DNA from: Zygnema cylindricum
Taxonomy: Eukaryota; Streptophyta; Zygnematophyceae; Zygnematales; Zygnemataceae
Direction of reading: 5' to 3'
DNA: 64,000 nucleotides
Assembly (NCBI GenBank): GCA_037447655.1
Contig: JBBHKE010001578.1
Location: 271,727 to 335,726, forward strand
The translations under genes and the position numbers were made by a program. The notes under the pieces are model-generated. The model searched no databases. It saw nothing but the letters and a program-made list of their open reading frames with translations, and was not told where the DNA came from. Shown here piece after piece: positions 1-10,665 of this stretch (position 1 is its first letter; each line of letters starts with the position of its first letter).

Positions 1-46
1 AGGATTTTTTAGGAGATTTTAGGGTTTTTTAGGGTTTTTTAAAAGA
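1..46. repeat. Telomere-like AGGGTTTTTT degenerate tract
   Basis: Imperfect repeats of AGGGTTTTTT run off the left edge. They resemble expanded plant TTTAGGG repeats and match the style of tracts at 39927-39960 and 41544-41592. The tract is interstitial or a simple repeat; chromosome-end status cannot be judged from the window. Confidence 0.5.
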
Positions 47-2758
47 CGTTCTGCTAACACTGTGCATGGTACAATCCGCTGAAACTACAGATCAGTAAAG
101 TAGTACTGTACTATTGGAGTAAGTACAGAAATTTAATTGCAGGAAAAAGAAAGAGGCCAACTAGGCGGTTCCTTTCGACACACGGCATTTTTTTTTCCAA
201 AACAAGAACTGCCCCGTATTAGCGTTATCGCACCATAAAGTTCGAATTATACTAGAATAAAATACACTGGATTATGTATCGCTGTAGATTTTCTTGAGCC
301 AGCGTGAATAGTGTGGTTATTGCTAATATATGATTCCGGGTCAATAAAGCATTATTAGAGTAAGTACAGTAACTAATTATTAACTGCATTAGAGATGGGC
401 GGTGTGCTTTTCAATTTTCACGCGTACGGAATTACGAACCGCAATTATCTAAAAGCAAAGAAAAAAACGTCATGGGTGTGACAAATAACCGGTAAAAGTA
501 CGTCTGGATTTTATTTTTTATTGTTTTTTAGATGTTGACGATCTTTGCCTCGTAAACTACAAAAATAATAAAACAAGTGAACCAGTGAGGTGTGCGAAAC
601 TTGGCCAGGAAACGACAAATCCAGAGATAATGGCATAATAACCAAATTAGTGGACAAAGTACAGTACTGTAAAGTACTGTACTGTATTGAACTGCCTTAT
701 TTTGTCTCGACTTAAAGCTTTGGACAGATTTAGGTAGGGTAGGCTGAAGCCATTAGTAATAAACACTGTTTTGTCGTTTAGTGGAAATTTTATCTGACTG
801 CGGTAAAGATGTAGCACCTACAGCCGTACAGTAAATACTAAAACAGTAATTTCTTGCGTATGATGAATACTGCGAAGTACATACTTATTACAGAAATAAT
901 GAAATATGAATTTTAGTACGAAATCGACTTCACGAAAAATACAGTACTCCGAGAACATACTCATTTCCAGAATTATGATATTTAGTGCGAAGTGGAATTC
1001 ACGCGATTCCAGTTGCGAAAGTGTCATAGAAAAATAGAAAATACTAAAAAAAGTGTCACTATTGTTTTCAAAAATACGAAAAAAAATGTAAATCTTGTGA
1101 AAAACGTGCGAGTCCTGCAGAGCCGCCCTAAGATAAAAATCGACGGCTGGAGAGGAGTCTCAGCTCGCACGATTTGCAGGAAGCTACAGTACAGTACAGT
1201 GCTGTACAGTACAATACAGTACGAAGGAATGTCTCTATTTCCGTAAGCGATAAGTCAACTCCCGTTACCATTGACGGGCCGATAGTCAATGACGCAGGAT
1301 GACGTCTTATTTCAGTTCAACAGTTCAAGTCGCGGTTATTTTTAGCACGTGCCGTGCACGCACCTTGATGCATCACACTGCTCAGCGCTACCGACAAAAA
1401 TGTCGTAAAAACAAATTCATGACTCGTAACTACAGTACAGTAGTATGCGCCGCTACGGACAAAATAACCATGTACAACAAGTTTCTTGACTGTATTTAGT
1501 GTTGACGGTAAAGAAACACCGAAACGGCGAAATCCGACGCCGCGCAGAAATGCACATGTTTTTTCGAGACTTGTACGGAAACTCCAATTTTCCGCGAGAT
1601 TACAGAGGCTGCGCAAAGGTCCAGCCACGTGTCCCGGTTTGGTATTCTGTTCGGGAAAGCTGAAGCCGCCAGCTGTCGACCACGAGAGACTGTAGCTGTA
1701 CGGAGATTTTTGCTTTCTGGCTGGTCCACGAAAGGTTGGCGCCAGTCCAAAGATCACATGGCGTTAAGAACTGGAGATGCCGGCCGGCCAATGAGCGGGC
1801 TGAGAATTTGGCACGTTTATGACGGTCGGTTTTAGGGTTTATTACTTTTTTCACGGTTTACTGCCATTTGAATTTTGCAGGCGGCAGATGCATACAAAAT
1901 ACAGGTACGGATACGTGACACGAAGTCACGAACTGTGGTATGGCGTTGTACGAAGCTTTAGGTTCGGTTATGATTTTTCTGGTTCGAGAAGAACAGCGGG
2001 AGTGGACCGTCAGCTGTCAACATTTGACGCCTCCGTACGGTTTTCTTACACCGCTTTTCAACCAAGTTTGCGTTGAATCTCACTTTCAGCCGCCTCGTGG
2101 TACGTAATAAAAAACCTTCTGGGCAAAAAAACCAGGCTCGGGAAAATTCAAAATTGTTATTTACCTGGCTCCGCTCCACGTAGTGGGACAATAATTCCGA
2201 CAAAGTTTATAATTGTGATTGGTCGGTTTGCAGAGAGTGTACGGACAATACTCTGCAGGATAAAAGTCCAAAAAGCAATTGCTTCGGAGTTCAGACTTGT
2301 CCCTTGTGATATTCTTTTTCGTCGTTTTTCTTGTCACACGGAATAATCCGCTTCGCTGTCGTATGTGGTATTGCGTATCACGGCCCTATAGCGATAATCG
2401 GTACGGGCGAAAGAAACAGAAGCGCTATCCAATAATATCGCCTAAAACGTATCGCATCCCAATGTTAGGACACCGTCGCGTTATTCCACGCGCTGGTTTC
2501 AAAAACAGTATTTAGTATGTCGATCTTACTTGGAGCTGTGTAACGGGAAAAAGAAAAATACGTTTTGTCGGCAGAATGGTAAATCACCGTGTGAACAGAT
2601 TTTAATATTGCCGTACACTGACTTCTGACAAGCCGGTAAACAAGCACTTCGTGATATTTTTTAGTACTTTCATTTGGTACTTGGTGATCGTGGTGTCAGG
2701 TAAAACTGACATGTATTGTCCATTTCACACCAAATGTAATGTACCTTGTAATGGAGGG
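47..2758. other. Non-coding stretch, no gene recognised
   Basis: No reading frame with a recognisable domain is seen. The region is studded with GTAC-centred short palindromes, for example at 657-690, and a run at 1187-1222. A more GC-rich part (1290-2200) is open by chance on both strands at once, which argues against coding. I see no LTR ends, tRNA or clear promoter. Confidence 0.6.
1187..1222. repeat. GTACA simple repeat
   Basis: A short run of ACAGT/GTAC units, self-complementary and able to form small hairpins. Similar short units recur through the first 1.5 kb and in several LTRs. Confidence 0.6.
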
Positions 2759-3662
2759 CAGAGGTCGCAGAAGTCAAAAAAATTCATACCCGAAACCGAC
2801 CGTTTTTTTTTCAAAATCTGAGTAACCGACGCCCGACCGAGCTTAGTCACGCTCCAAAATTGTTAACCGTTAACCGACCGTCGTTTACGAAAAAAAAAAT
2901 CAACCGAATCTTGATTTTTCGCGACTAACCGTGCCCGCCCGTAACCGAAAAAGTACAAAATTAATCAATGTACGACGGAATAAGCCAATAATTACGATTT
3001 GTCGCGTTCATTAAGATTTGCGAAATGAATAGGGTACTACACCGCGCATCGTTATTAGTGTCAAATTTTAAATAGCGTAAAAAAAAAATTAGTGCTATTG
3101 ATTCTAATTTAGTGCCAGAAACGTGGCATAATATGGTCCACATCCTTAAATAGAGTTGCTAATTTAATTTTGAAAATCATGTATACTAATTGCAAAAAAA
3201 AAATCAAGATTTTAAAAACCCAAAATAGAGTTAATAACACTAATAACGATGCGCGGTGTACCGTGTCAGATTTGCGACGCTTTGTCGCGTTCCCTAAGAT
3301 TTGCGAAATGAATAGTGTACTACCGTGTCAGATTTGCGACGCATTGTCGCGTTCCCTTTGATTTGCGAAATAAATAGCTTACTACAGTACCGTGTCAGAT
3401 TTGCGACGCTAATCATAATGCCACGTACTTCCACGATACCAAAAGTACAAATAACAACAATGTTGAAAAAAAAAAGTACAAAATTTCATTTTTTTTTGTT
3501 TTTAGTTTGACCGACCGTAACTGACCGTTTTTTTTTTCCTCGTAAGTCAACCGACCGTAACCGCCCGACCCCCAAAATTTGGCAACCGAATCCGTTCCGG
3601 GTTCGGGGCGGGCGTTGGGTTAACGGGCGGTCACGGTTTCGGTTGACCGTTTGCGACCTCTG
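2759..3662. mobile_element. Non-autonomous hAT-like DNA transposon (MITE)
   Basis: The element starts with CAGAGGTCGCA and ends with its complement TGCGACCTCTG, giving short terminal inverted repeats. The flanks are ATGGAGGG (2751-2758) and GTGGAGGG (3663-3670), an 8-bp target duplication with one mismatch. The 8-bp TSD and CAGAGG terminus are hallmarks of the hAT superfamily. The ends are rich in ACCGACCG-type subterminal repeats in inverted orientation. No transposase reading frame is present, so it would depend on a transposase made elsewhere. The middle holds a tandem repeat. Confidence 0.75.
3256..3415. repeat. Tandem repeat of about 67 bp inside the hAT-like element
   Basis: Two full units and one partial unit share TTTGCGACGC, TTGTCGCGTTCCCT and GATTTGCGAAAT. 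A related unit lies at about 2993-3050, so the array has been split or diverged within the transposon. Confidence 0.65.
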
Positions 3663-3670
3663 GTGGAGGG

Positions 3671-4828
3671 ATGTCCTGATACGCTACGCCTCGATACAAA
3701 CTACGCTATATCGTACATAACTAGGAAAAGCACGCTACAATATCGTAAAATATCGTAAGGGACATACCGGGGTTCTAGATTACGATACGCAACACTACAC
3801 CACCCATAGATTACCATTACTGAATTGTTCTAGTTATCAAAGTTCTAGATTTAAAAACACTAATTTTTGTTTGGAATGGGTATTTTGGCGATGCAATAAT
3901 AATTGTTACAAATTTCATACTAATTTTTCTTTTCGATAGTCATACTTACACAAAAACAGTATAACATAATTTACGTGGTAGCGTTAAATTAAGACAGCGC
4001 GTACGAATTATGGTCCATCATACGTAAAATTATAGACAAATCAGCAAGAAAGAACTTACAAACGTTGATTTGCAACATAAAATTTTGTTTTGGCTTAAAT
4101 CAACCTCATTATGTGCTACTTGACACGACCAAAAGGTCAATTCCCTTTCCCTAATTTACTCTCTTTAAACAAAAATAAAATGCATAAAGACTGTTGTATA
4201 TATTTAGTTTAATCTTCAAATTCAAACTCAAGCTTGTAATCAAAAGTTTGCGTATAGTATTCAAATTATTGAGTTATCGGCTAAAATTTGTAAAAATTAG
4301 ACGTCCTAATGACATGTTAAAAATGTGAGTTTCAAATTAAAACCTTAAGTCAAACATCAAAATTTTAAGTTAGGAATTATGATTTCAATATTATATAATT
4401 TTGAAAATGTTTTTTCATTTATAATCATTTACACTCGCGAAAAGTGAAAACGTTCAAACGACATTTCAAGCAACATCTAAATGTTTATAGCCAAGTATAG
4501 TTGAATACGGTTGAATGTTGTACCATTTAGGACATTAAACAAAATTTCACCACTAATAATCCACACTCATCAATTGTAAATCCAAGAAGACCATCTTTGG
4601 TCATGTTTAGTATTCAAGTAACAAAACGATATTTTTTATATAACAAATCACATTCTACGTGCTAAGTTCGACACGATCACATAACCAACATAGATACAAC
4701 TAACAAGTACAACAAAAACATAACTAACACGAATGGTGCCGAAATAGGACTAGTATTACTAATGGCATAACTCCATGTGTTTAAGTAAGGGTATAATTAT
4801 GCAATTCCTACAAAAGTGGATGTTTTCG
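3671..4828. other. AT-rich non-coding stretch
   Basis: No coding potential, repeat ends or RNA gene is recognised. The last 100 bases weakly resemble the gypsy LTR body, so part of this may be an old, diverged LTR. Confidence 0.5.
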
Positions 4829-5052
4829 TGCATGAGAATACACCCGTGTGTAACATGCATCACCACCAGCTAGTGTTGAAAGTAAACATCAGAAATTGTA
4901 TGAATCTCACTCATATCCGGTGGTCAAGACCACGACCAGAGTACAAAGAATATATACCAACATAAATATCAATGAATCAGCCCAAAAAAACAATCAAACA
5001 AATAAAAGTACAAAGACAAGTCCAATAGGTAAAGATGAAAAAGGATGGAATT
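4829..5052 (-). repeat. Extra copy of the gypsy LTR start segment
   Basis: This stretch repeats 5993-6212 in the same orientation with clear similarity (for example ATGAATCTCACTCATATCC in both). It lies just outside the predicted outer end of the gypsy 3' LTR. The simplest reading is a remnant of a second LTR in tandem. Confidence 0.6.
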
Positions 5053-5059
5053 CCTATTT

Positions 5060-6218
5060 GCGTCAGTGGCCACTAGGCCCTGATGTCTTCATTATTTCCT
5101 ATAAGAGTCTAACTAGTAGACAACAGACTCTCCTCACCTGAATGAAGCCGCCGAGAAAATCGGCACTCCCGAAGTTAGAAGAAAAGAGGGCCAAACGACG
5201 AAAACCGCGCACAAGCAACAATAAAAAACAAGATTCACACGCCATAATTCATAGACCACGACAAGTGAGACACAGTCTGGAGGGAAATCTTGCGGGCTAG
5301 CTTGCGCAAGTGGATTACGTAACGACTTAGTACACAAAAGAGAGATAAGAAAGCTCAAAGACAACAGCTAGCAAGAAATTAAGGATCCAGAGAGAGAAAC
5401 CCTAACTCAACAACTAACTGATACTAAATATGTTGTCGAAATGCCAACTGAAACAAAAAGGTTCGACAAATCTCGAGAATTCAAATTTGCCAAAAAACGA
5501 CAACTCTCCAAATTTGGATTCCCGTGATGTAATTTGCAACTATTCCTACACCGCCACATGGCTTTTATCTTATGCTATTTCCTATCGTACAACTACACTA
5601 ATTCCTCTATGTCTCTAAACAAGCAGGTTCTTATGTGCAAACGCTGCCAGTTTTTAGAGACGGCCGCTGCTTGGCCGCTTGGGATGCCTTTCATCTACAC
5701 CTCGAGGATAAAAACCCTCCCTACGCTACAAAAAATAATGTATGAACCTCCGAGGGTTCACGACTTAGCCATCAGTCAAGTTCAAAGTCGTTTGAGTTCT
5801 TGACAACCGATGCCGAACCGCAATCCAGTTCCACGTCGGTTTCCTGTTGTATCGTACGTGCATGTAGTACGGCCCTTGTTTATGTTGTACCTTCAGCTGT
5901 ACGCAAAATTACAAACCTATCACGTCATATACACGCCAATTAGTATAAGATTCAACAATAATACCCGCCAACGCCTTCTGGCATGACAGTTGTCGTGCAT
6001 GAGCATACAACTGTGTGTAACATGCATCACCACTAGCTAACGTTGACAGTAAACATCAAAAATTGTATGAATCTCACTCATATCCGGTGGTCAAGTCCAC
6101 GACCAGAGTACAAAGAATATAGAGCAACAAAAATATCATTGAACCAACCCAAATAAACAAGCAAACAAATTAAAGTACAAAGAGAAGTCTAGTAGGTAAA
6201 GATGAAAAAGGATCGACA
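5060..6218 (-). repeat. Gypsy 3' LTR
   Basis: On the minus strand it starts TGTCGATCC directly after a G-rich polypurine tract and ends near ...GCA at about 5060. Its body (5060-5990) aligns with 23867-24808. The first 230 bases have no counterpart at the right-hand LTR, which is therefore truncated at its outer end. Confidence 0.75.
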
Positions 6219-6234
6219 TCCCCCCCCCCTCAAC
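6219..6234 (-). promoter_or_regulatory. Gypsy polypurine tract
   Basis: On the minus strand a run of ten Gs (TTGAGGGGGGGGGGA) immediately precedes the LTR start TGTCG. This is the expected position of the plus-strand primer for reverse transcription. Confidence 0.8.
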
Positions 6235-6237
6235 TCG

Positions 6238-6560
6238 TTAGCCTGCAGGGGAGCTGGTAAGGACAAGTGGTAGGTCGGGACATCCGTGGCAAAACCACTA
6301 TCCAGCCAAAATAGCTTGCAGAGGTGGAAACAAGCACTCCATATGAAATCCTAGATTGCAATAGTCGCAAAGAAGCATCGTCGTTTCTCCATTAGACCGT
6401 CGACACAACTAACACTCAGTGGCCTCGATAATCGGCATCCGCCACAGATCCATACCGTGGGAAAGATCAGGTAGGTAGCAGTGGGCAGACTATTTCGAAT
6501 GTTCTTGCAAAGTTCGCGTGTCGGCCCCTTATAGGCTTGATAATCCATTGGAGTCGATTT
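6238..6560 (-). pseudogene. PHD finger at the C-terminus of gypsy Pol
   Basis: The minus-strand frame through 6420-6238 reads a full C4HC3 PHD finger: C-x2-C, 11 residues, CDYC, x4-H-x2-C (NLGFHMEC), then L-x-PPL, and W-F-C-H-G-C. Zinc ligands fall between 6414 and 6280. The spacing, the PPL motif and the Trp two residues before the third-last ligand are classic PHD signs, and PHD fingers usually bind the histone H3 tail. Pol ends at a stop at about 6240, just before the polypurine tract, so the finger is the last Pol domain, where chromoviruses carry a chromodomain. Two in-frame TAG codons (6411-6409 and 6300-6298) and a frameshift relative to the integrase show decay. All eight zinc ligands survive. 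Confidence 0.85.
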
Positions 6561-7860
6561 TTGTGATCCTTAATATGTGAGCCAAGACATCCGTGTCGAG
6601 TGTGTCAAATGTTTGCCAACGCAAATATACATAGTCCCCCACCCGCTAGGATTTTTGTTGTGGCCGGTAACTGCCACTGCAAGTTGTTGCAAACCGTAAG
6701 AAGTCGCGATGTTGAGCAATCTGCAAGTTTTCAAAAGCCATTCGAATTTCCCTAGCAAAAAGCAAAGCTCGGTTGGTTTATTTCTTCCAAAAAAAAAGAA
6801 TCAGACATAAGCGGCAAAGGAAAACTAGCGGCTTTCTGTATATTTCTACCTAACAGTAGCTGTCGACCAAATAACACAAAATAGGGACTGAAGTTTGCTA
6901 AGCTAGCCTGTACAGACATGCGATAACCCATGACAATATAACCCAATGATTCATCCCACACAGTAATCTGTTTCTCCAAGGAATGTTTAGGCAGAGCCCG
7001 CTTAAATGTTTGAACCGCCCTTTCGCCCAAACCGTCTGCCTGGGGATGATCTCGACTTGTTCGACGGTGATCGATCAATGCCTCATCCAGCATTTCAAGA
7101 AATTCGCCACGAAACTCGGTCCCCTAGACCGTAAGGACTTCTGCTGGAGCTCCTTATCGGAGGAGCACATGCTCGTTGAAAGGGGCGCTGGTGAGTTTGG
7201 CGGTTTTGTGCGAACGGCCACAACTTCCACCTATTTGCTAAAATTCATCGATCATGATCATAAGGTATTGCTTGCCCATTCGCGAGACGGTAAAAGGACC
7301 TGCCAGTTCACATGACCACCTGTAGAAGAGACCTGGGATAGGCAAAGGTTGAAGTGTAGCATGACGGTTAGAGAAGGAGGTCCGCAATCGGTCAAATGTG
7401 CCACATCCTTTTAACACAGCCGCCACGTCTGCCTGTATGCCTGACCACCAATAATATGCCTGTACCAAACTCAAAGTCCATTTAGTACCATAATGTCCCA
7501 GATCAGTATGAATCTGATCGATAAGTGATAAGCTCTCTGTCGGCCGAGGAACATGCCGATAACTTCCATCTGCGATGAGACGGATAAGGGAACCTCCCAT
7601 CCATAAGTAATTTTGAGCTCTTTTACGAACACGCTTTTCCTCTCCTGGTGTGATGCCTGCTCGAAAGGACTGGGTGGATAAGAATAGGACCAGAGCGCTG
7701 TCTCGCCATGGATCGTGTTCAGTTTTTTGAAATGTGGGACCCAAAAAACTCTAGACCAGGTGTGCTTTAGCGGACAGCAATGCAAGTGGTTCGTCATAAA
7801 AATCGTGTCGCACTCTATTATCGGCCGAATTGGGTAAAGGGTTTTGGGAAAGACCGTCGG
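6560..7860 (-). pseudogene. Gypsy integrase (broken)
   Basis: The minus-strand frame from 7744 gives the N-terminal zinc region (H..H..C..C around TDLGHYG and GCGTFDRL), then the start of the catalytic core at CELAGPF, where family members have an Asp in place of this Glu. The frame is lost near 7238. A second frame (7093-6752) resumes with HPQADGLGERAVQTF, which carries the third catalytic residue (Glu). The middle catalytic motif (SDxGTEF type, about 7120) has a stop in its place. Two of three catalytic positions are therefore damaged. Integrase would join the DNA copy to the chromosome. The PHD finger lies downstream, in another frame. Confidence 0.8.
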
Positions 7861-8300
7861 CATTCAAACTGAGGAGCCCGGGTCGATGGATAATCTCCAT
7901 ATTGTATTCTTGCAAAATAGGAGCCCATCAAGCTAACTTGCCAGATGGTTTATCATTGGTCATGAGCGAATGCAATGGTTGATGGTCAGTAAGAAGTGTA
8001 AAGGGCTTGCCATAAAGGTAATGGCGGAAATGCACAATTCCCCAAACTGCGGCGAAGCATTCCCCCTCATAACTACTGTAGTCGACTCGGCTTGATTGTT
8101 AGTTCGACTCAGCTTGATTAATGCTTCGACTTGCATAAGCAACCACATATTCCTCACGTGTAAGCTCACGTTGAGTTAGGATGGCGGCGATACCGGACTT
8201 ACCAAACTCTGTTTGCAGGCAAAATGGCAACTTATGATTTGGTGGACGGAGAATGGGAGTAATGGACACTGTGTTTTTGAATCCCTAGTATGCCTCAATC
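7861..8300 (-). pseudogene. Gypsy RNase H (broken)
   Basis: A degraded minus-strand frame shows VWGIVHFRHYLYGKPF, TDHQPLHSLM and a following HRPG...NADGLSQ stretch, typical of the gypsy RNase H and its C-terminal connection to integrase. Several frame changes and at least one stop are present. This domain removes the RNA strand during reverse transcription. Confidence 0.7.
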
Positions 8301-9480
8301 TGCGGGGATCCCAAAGTAAATGACACTGATTTTTTCAAGAGTTTATTTAGTGGAGATGCGAGCGTGCTAAACCTAAGAATAAACCTCCGATAATAATTAG
8401 CCAAACCTAGGGATGCACGCAAGCTCGTTAAATCTGTGGGGGCCGGTAGTTTACTGATCGCTTCTACTTTGGCTTCTAGCGGTTTGATTCCCTTGGAGGA
8501 GATAAAATGCCCTAGATATGGTACCCCTTCAGCCCCGAAGATGCATTTGGCTGGATGGCATTTGAGACCCACCTTTTTCAACTCCTTTAATACCCACTCT
8601 ATAGGGGCTGCGTGTTCCTCCATAATGGTTGAAGCAATAATAAATTTGTCAATGTAGCACTGGGTGAACTTTCATCCCCCTAAGAGTGAGTCCATAACCT
8701 TTTGAAATACGGCCGGTGCAATTTTCAAGCCAAAGGGCATAACTGACCATTCCCAACGCCCATCACTTCCCCAAAATGCGGTCTTATGTCGGTCTTTTTC
8801 CTCTATTTCAATTTGGTTAAACCCTTGTCGTAGATCCAGAATGCTGAAATATTTAGCCCCTCCGAAGTGATCAAAAACGTCCTTCGCCAAAGGCATTGGA
8901 TGTCGGTCCTGGATTGTACACGAATTTAGTTCTCGATAGTCCCCGCACATGCGACGTTCTGTGAAATTCCCCTCTGCGTCTTTTTTACGAGGCATGACGA
9001 TAGGAGTCGCAAAGGTGGAGTCGGACCTATAAATCAGTCTTGCCTCTTCTATGTCGCGCATCGTTTGTCCATTGCTTCCCATTCAATTTCTGATAGACGA
9101 TGCTTGGGTTTGAATATGGGTCTGTCATCTTCTAGGTCAATGGAAATTTTGTAGGTGGTGTGTCGACTTAGATCATTCATGGAGTAAGCGAACGCGTCTT
9201 TGTGTTGGTTTATGACTGCGTCTAACAGTTCGTGTTCCGGTTTTGTTAGTCACGTCCCAAATTTCCACATTGGTTTTTCAAGTGCGTTGATAATAATGGC
9301 TTCCATTGCCTGTGCAAATGCTAGCTGCTCATCCGTGACTAAAGACGGTCCCAACTCATACTCAACAGGGAGCTCATGCAAACAATTGATTGCATGATGC
9401 CAACTTCTAGATGGAAATGCAGCTATCCACTATGGGACCGCGCGTACTGGTATCAAAGATTTATCTGCTGTGTATGCTGG
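8285..9480 (-). pseudogene. Gypsy reverse transcriptase (broken)
   Basis: Minus strand. An upstream linker (PEHELLDAVINQHKDAFAYS, about 9240-9180) leads into palm and fingers motifs: PIVMPRKKD, MCGDYRELN, then FSILDLRQGFNQIEI and SVMPFGLKIAPAVFQ. A stop follows (about 8675). The catalytic box then reads CYIDKFIIAS, so YIDD has become YIDK and the second metal-binding Asp is lost. The connection continues as VPYLGHFISSKGI and LANYYRRFI to 8285. The order PR-DNMT-RT-RH-IN places it in the gypsy polyprotein. The lost Asp makes this copy's enzyme inactive regardless of the stops. Confidence 0.85.
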
Positions 9481-9689
9481 GATAGACCAACTCATGTGAC
9501 TAGGTTCCAAGAAATTGTAAATGGTGTGATTTGTGTGAGACTTGGCGGAAGGAGGAAAAAGAGAGAGCTGAAATGTTGTACCCCGGAGAGAAGGTGGGTA
9601 TTTAGAAGCAGTGTGTTTGAATGGTGTATCCCCCCCCGAGCAGATTTTGACGGATGATTCTGTGCGTATTGACCGGCTGCAAACCTTAT

Positions 9690-10665
9690 GCCCAAGACGA
9701 ATGAGAGGGATTAAGGATCCATAACACGGCCAAGTAAGGTGTAGCGTTGCCGCTCAGTGAGTCCTGGGGCAGCGGTAGTGCCTGGAATGATATGGAGGAG
9801 GAGTTCTCTTTGCGCAACAGTAGGTTCATCTAGACTGCCTGTATGAGTGTTTTGAAGCATACCAGGTCCGTTATGTGAATATGCATGGGAGTGTGGATAT
9901 GGGACAAGTGTAGGAAGTGCACGTAACGGATGGTTAGGGACGTTAAGACAAAATGTAGGAGGATAGTCTGTCTGGACACATGTCTGAACCTTATGAAATT
10001 GAAAAAGTAATTCTTTAATGGAAAATTTAGGTGGTCGAACACCGAGGTTAGCTTCTCAGAGCCGGCCTATGTCCACCAAATTAGTCCACTTGGAACGAAC
10101 GCGGTGGGCCAGCGACCCATGGCGTGCTGCATTGATTATTAGTGGCGGTCCAATTAATGATTCGATACGTTTGTAGTCTGCGAGAACTGTGGGTCACGGG
10201 TCATTATGAGCTGCGACGTTTTCTAAGACGCATCGAAAGGGACGGTTCAGTGACTGAAAGAAATGGATAAGACGTACTACCTCAAAAAATAGTGAAGTGC
10301 GCGGATGCGCTAGACCTAAACCCTTCCCAGCTCTAGACATACCTTAACATTCACAACTTTTAAAATGGAGGTCGATTGGTTCTAACTCGCCGAATGATGA
10401 TTACATATCAGACGGATATCTTGTGGTAAAGCCAAATGCATGCTGTGAAAAGCGGACTGCGGGAAGAGGTGAGGGTATTGTTCATGTAAGATTTGACAGT
10501 GATGCAACTGAGCGTGTCTAGCCAAAGGGTCAATATCTACATAATAATATTGCTTCATTAGAATACCGTTCCTAAGGCAAGAGAGTAGTGTGGTACCTAT
10601 TCCTGCAAAAAGGTCTAAGATAACGAGACAGTTCGGGTTAGGTTGTAAGATGACTATTTTCCATT
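9690..10665 (-). pseudogene. Dnmt3/DRM-like cytosine-5 DNA methyltransferase domain within gypsy Pol
   Basis: Minus strand, in order: motif I LDLFAGIGTTLL (10615-10595; SAM binding), YYYVDIDPLAR (about 10550-10520), motif IV C-x-G-M-S-R-A-G-K-G (catalytic Cys codon 10349-10347, followed by a TAA where Gln or similar is expected), LFFEVVRLIHFF, motif VI CVLENVA (10232-10212), LIINAARHGSLAHRVRSKW with the motif VIII R-x-R (about 10150-10080), and motif X LTERQRYTLLGR (about 9760-9720). Similarity to Dnmt3 is clearest in LFFE..RLIH, RPF...ENV and RQR.LLGR. Order is conventional, unlike the circularly permuted plant DRM enzymes. One frameshift (about 10380) and stops at 10346, 10196, about 10056 and about 9710 inactivate it. 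Motif I shares a reading frame with the end of the protease, so it was part of the polyprotein. Expected role: methylating cytosine in DNA. Confidence 0.85.

Noticed and set aside
1299-2076. Overlapping open frames on both strands, up to 146 codons
   Set aside because: Frames are open on both strands over the same bases, have no recognisable domain and odd composition; this is expected by chance in locally GC-richer DNA.
9376-9657. Plus-strand frame opposite the gypsy DNMT-RT linker
   Set aside because: Antisense shadow of gypsy Pol with no recognisable domain.
9690-10665. Host DNA methyltransferase gene independent of the transposon
   Set aside because: Motif I is in one uninterrupted frame with the protease tail, RT follows downstream on the same strand, and no LTR or promoter separates them.
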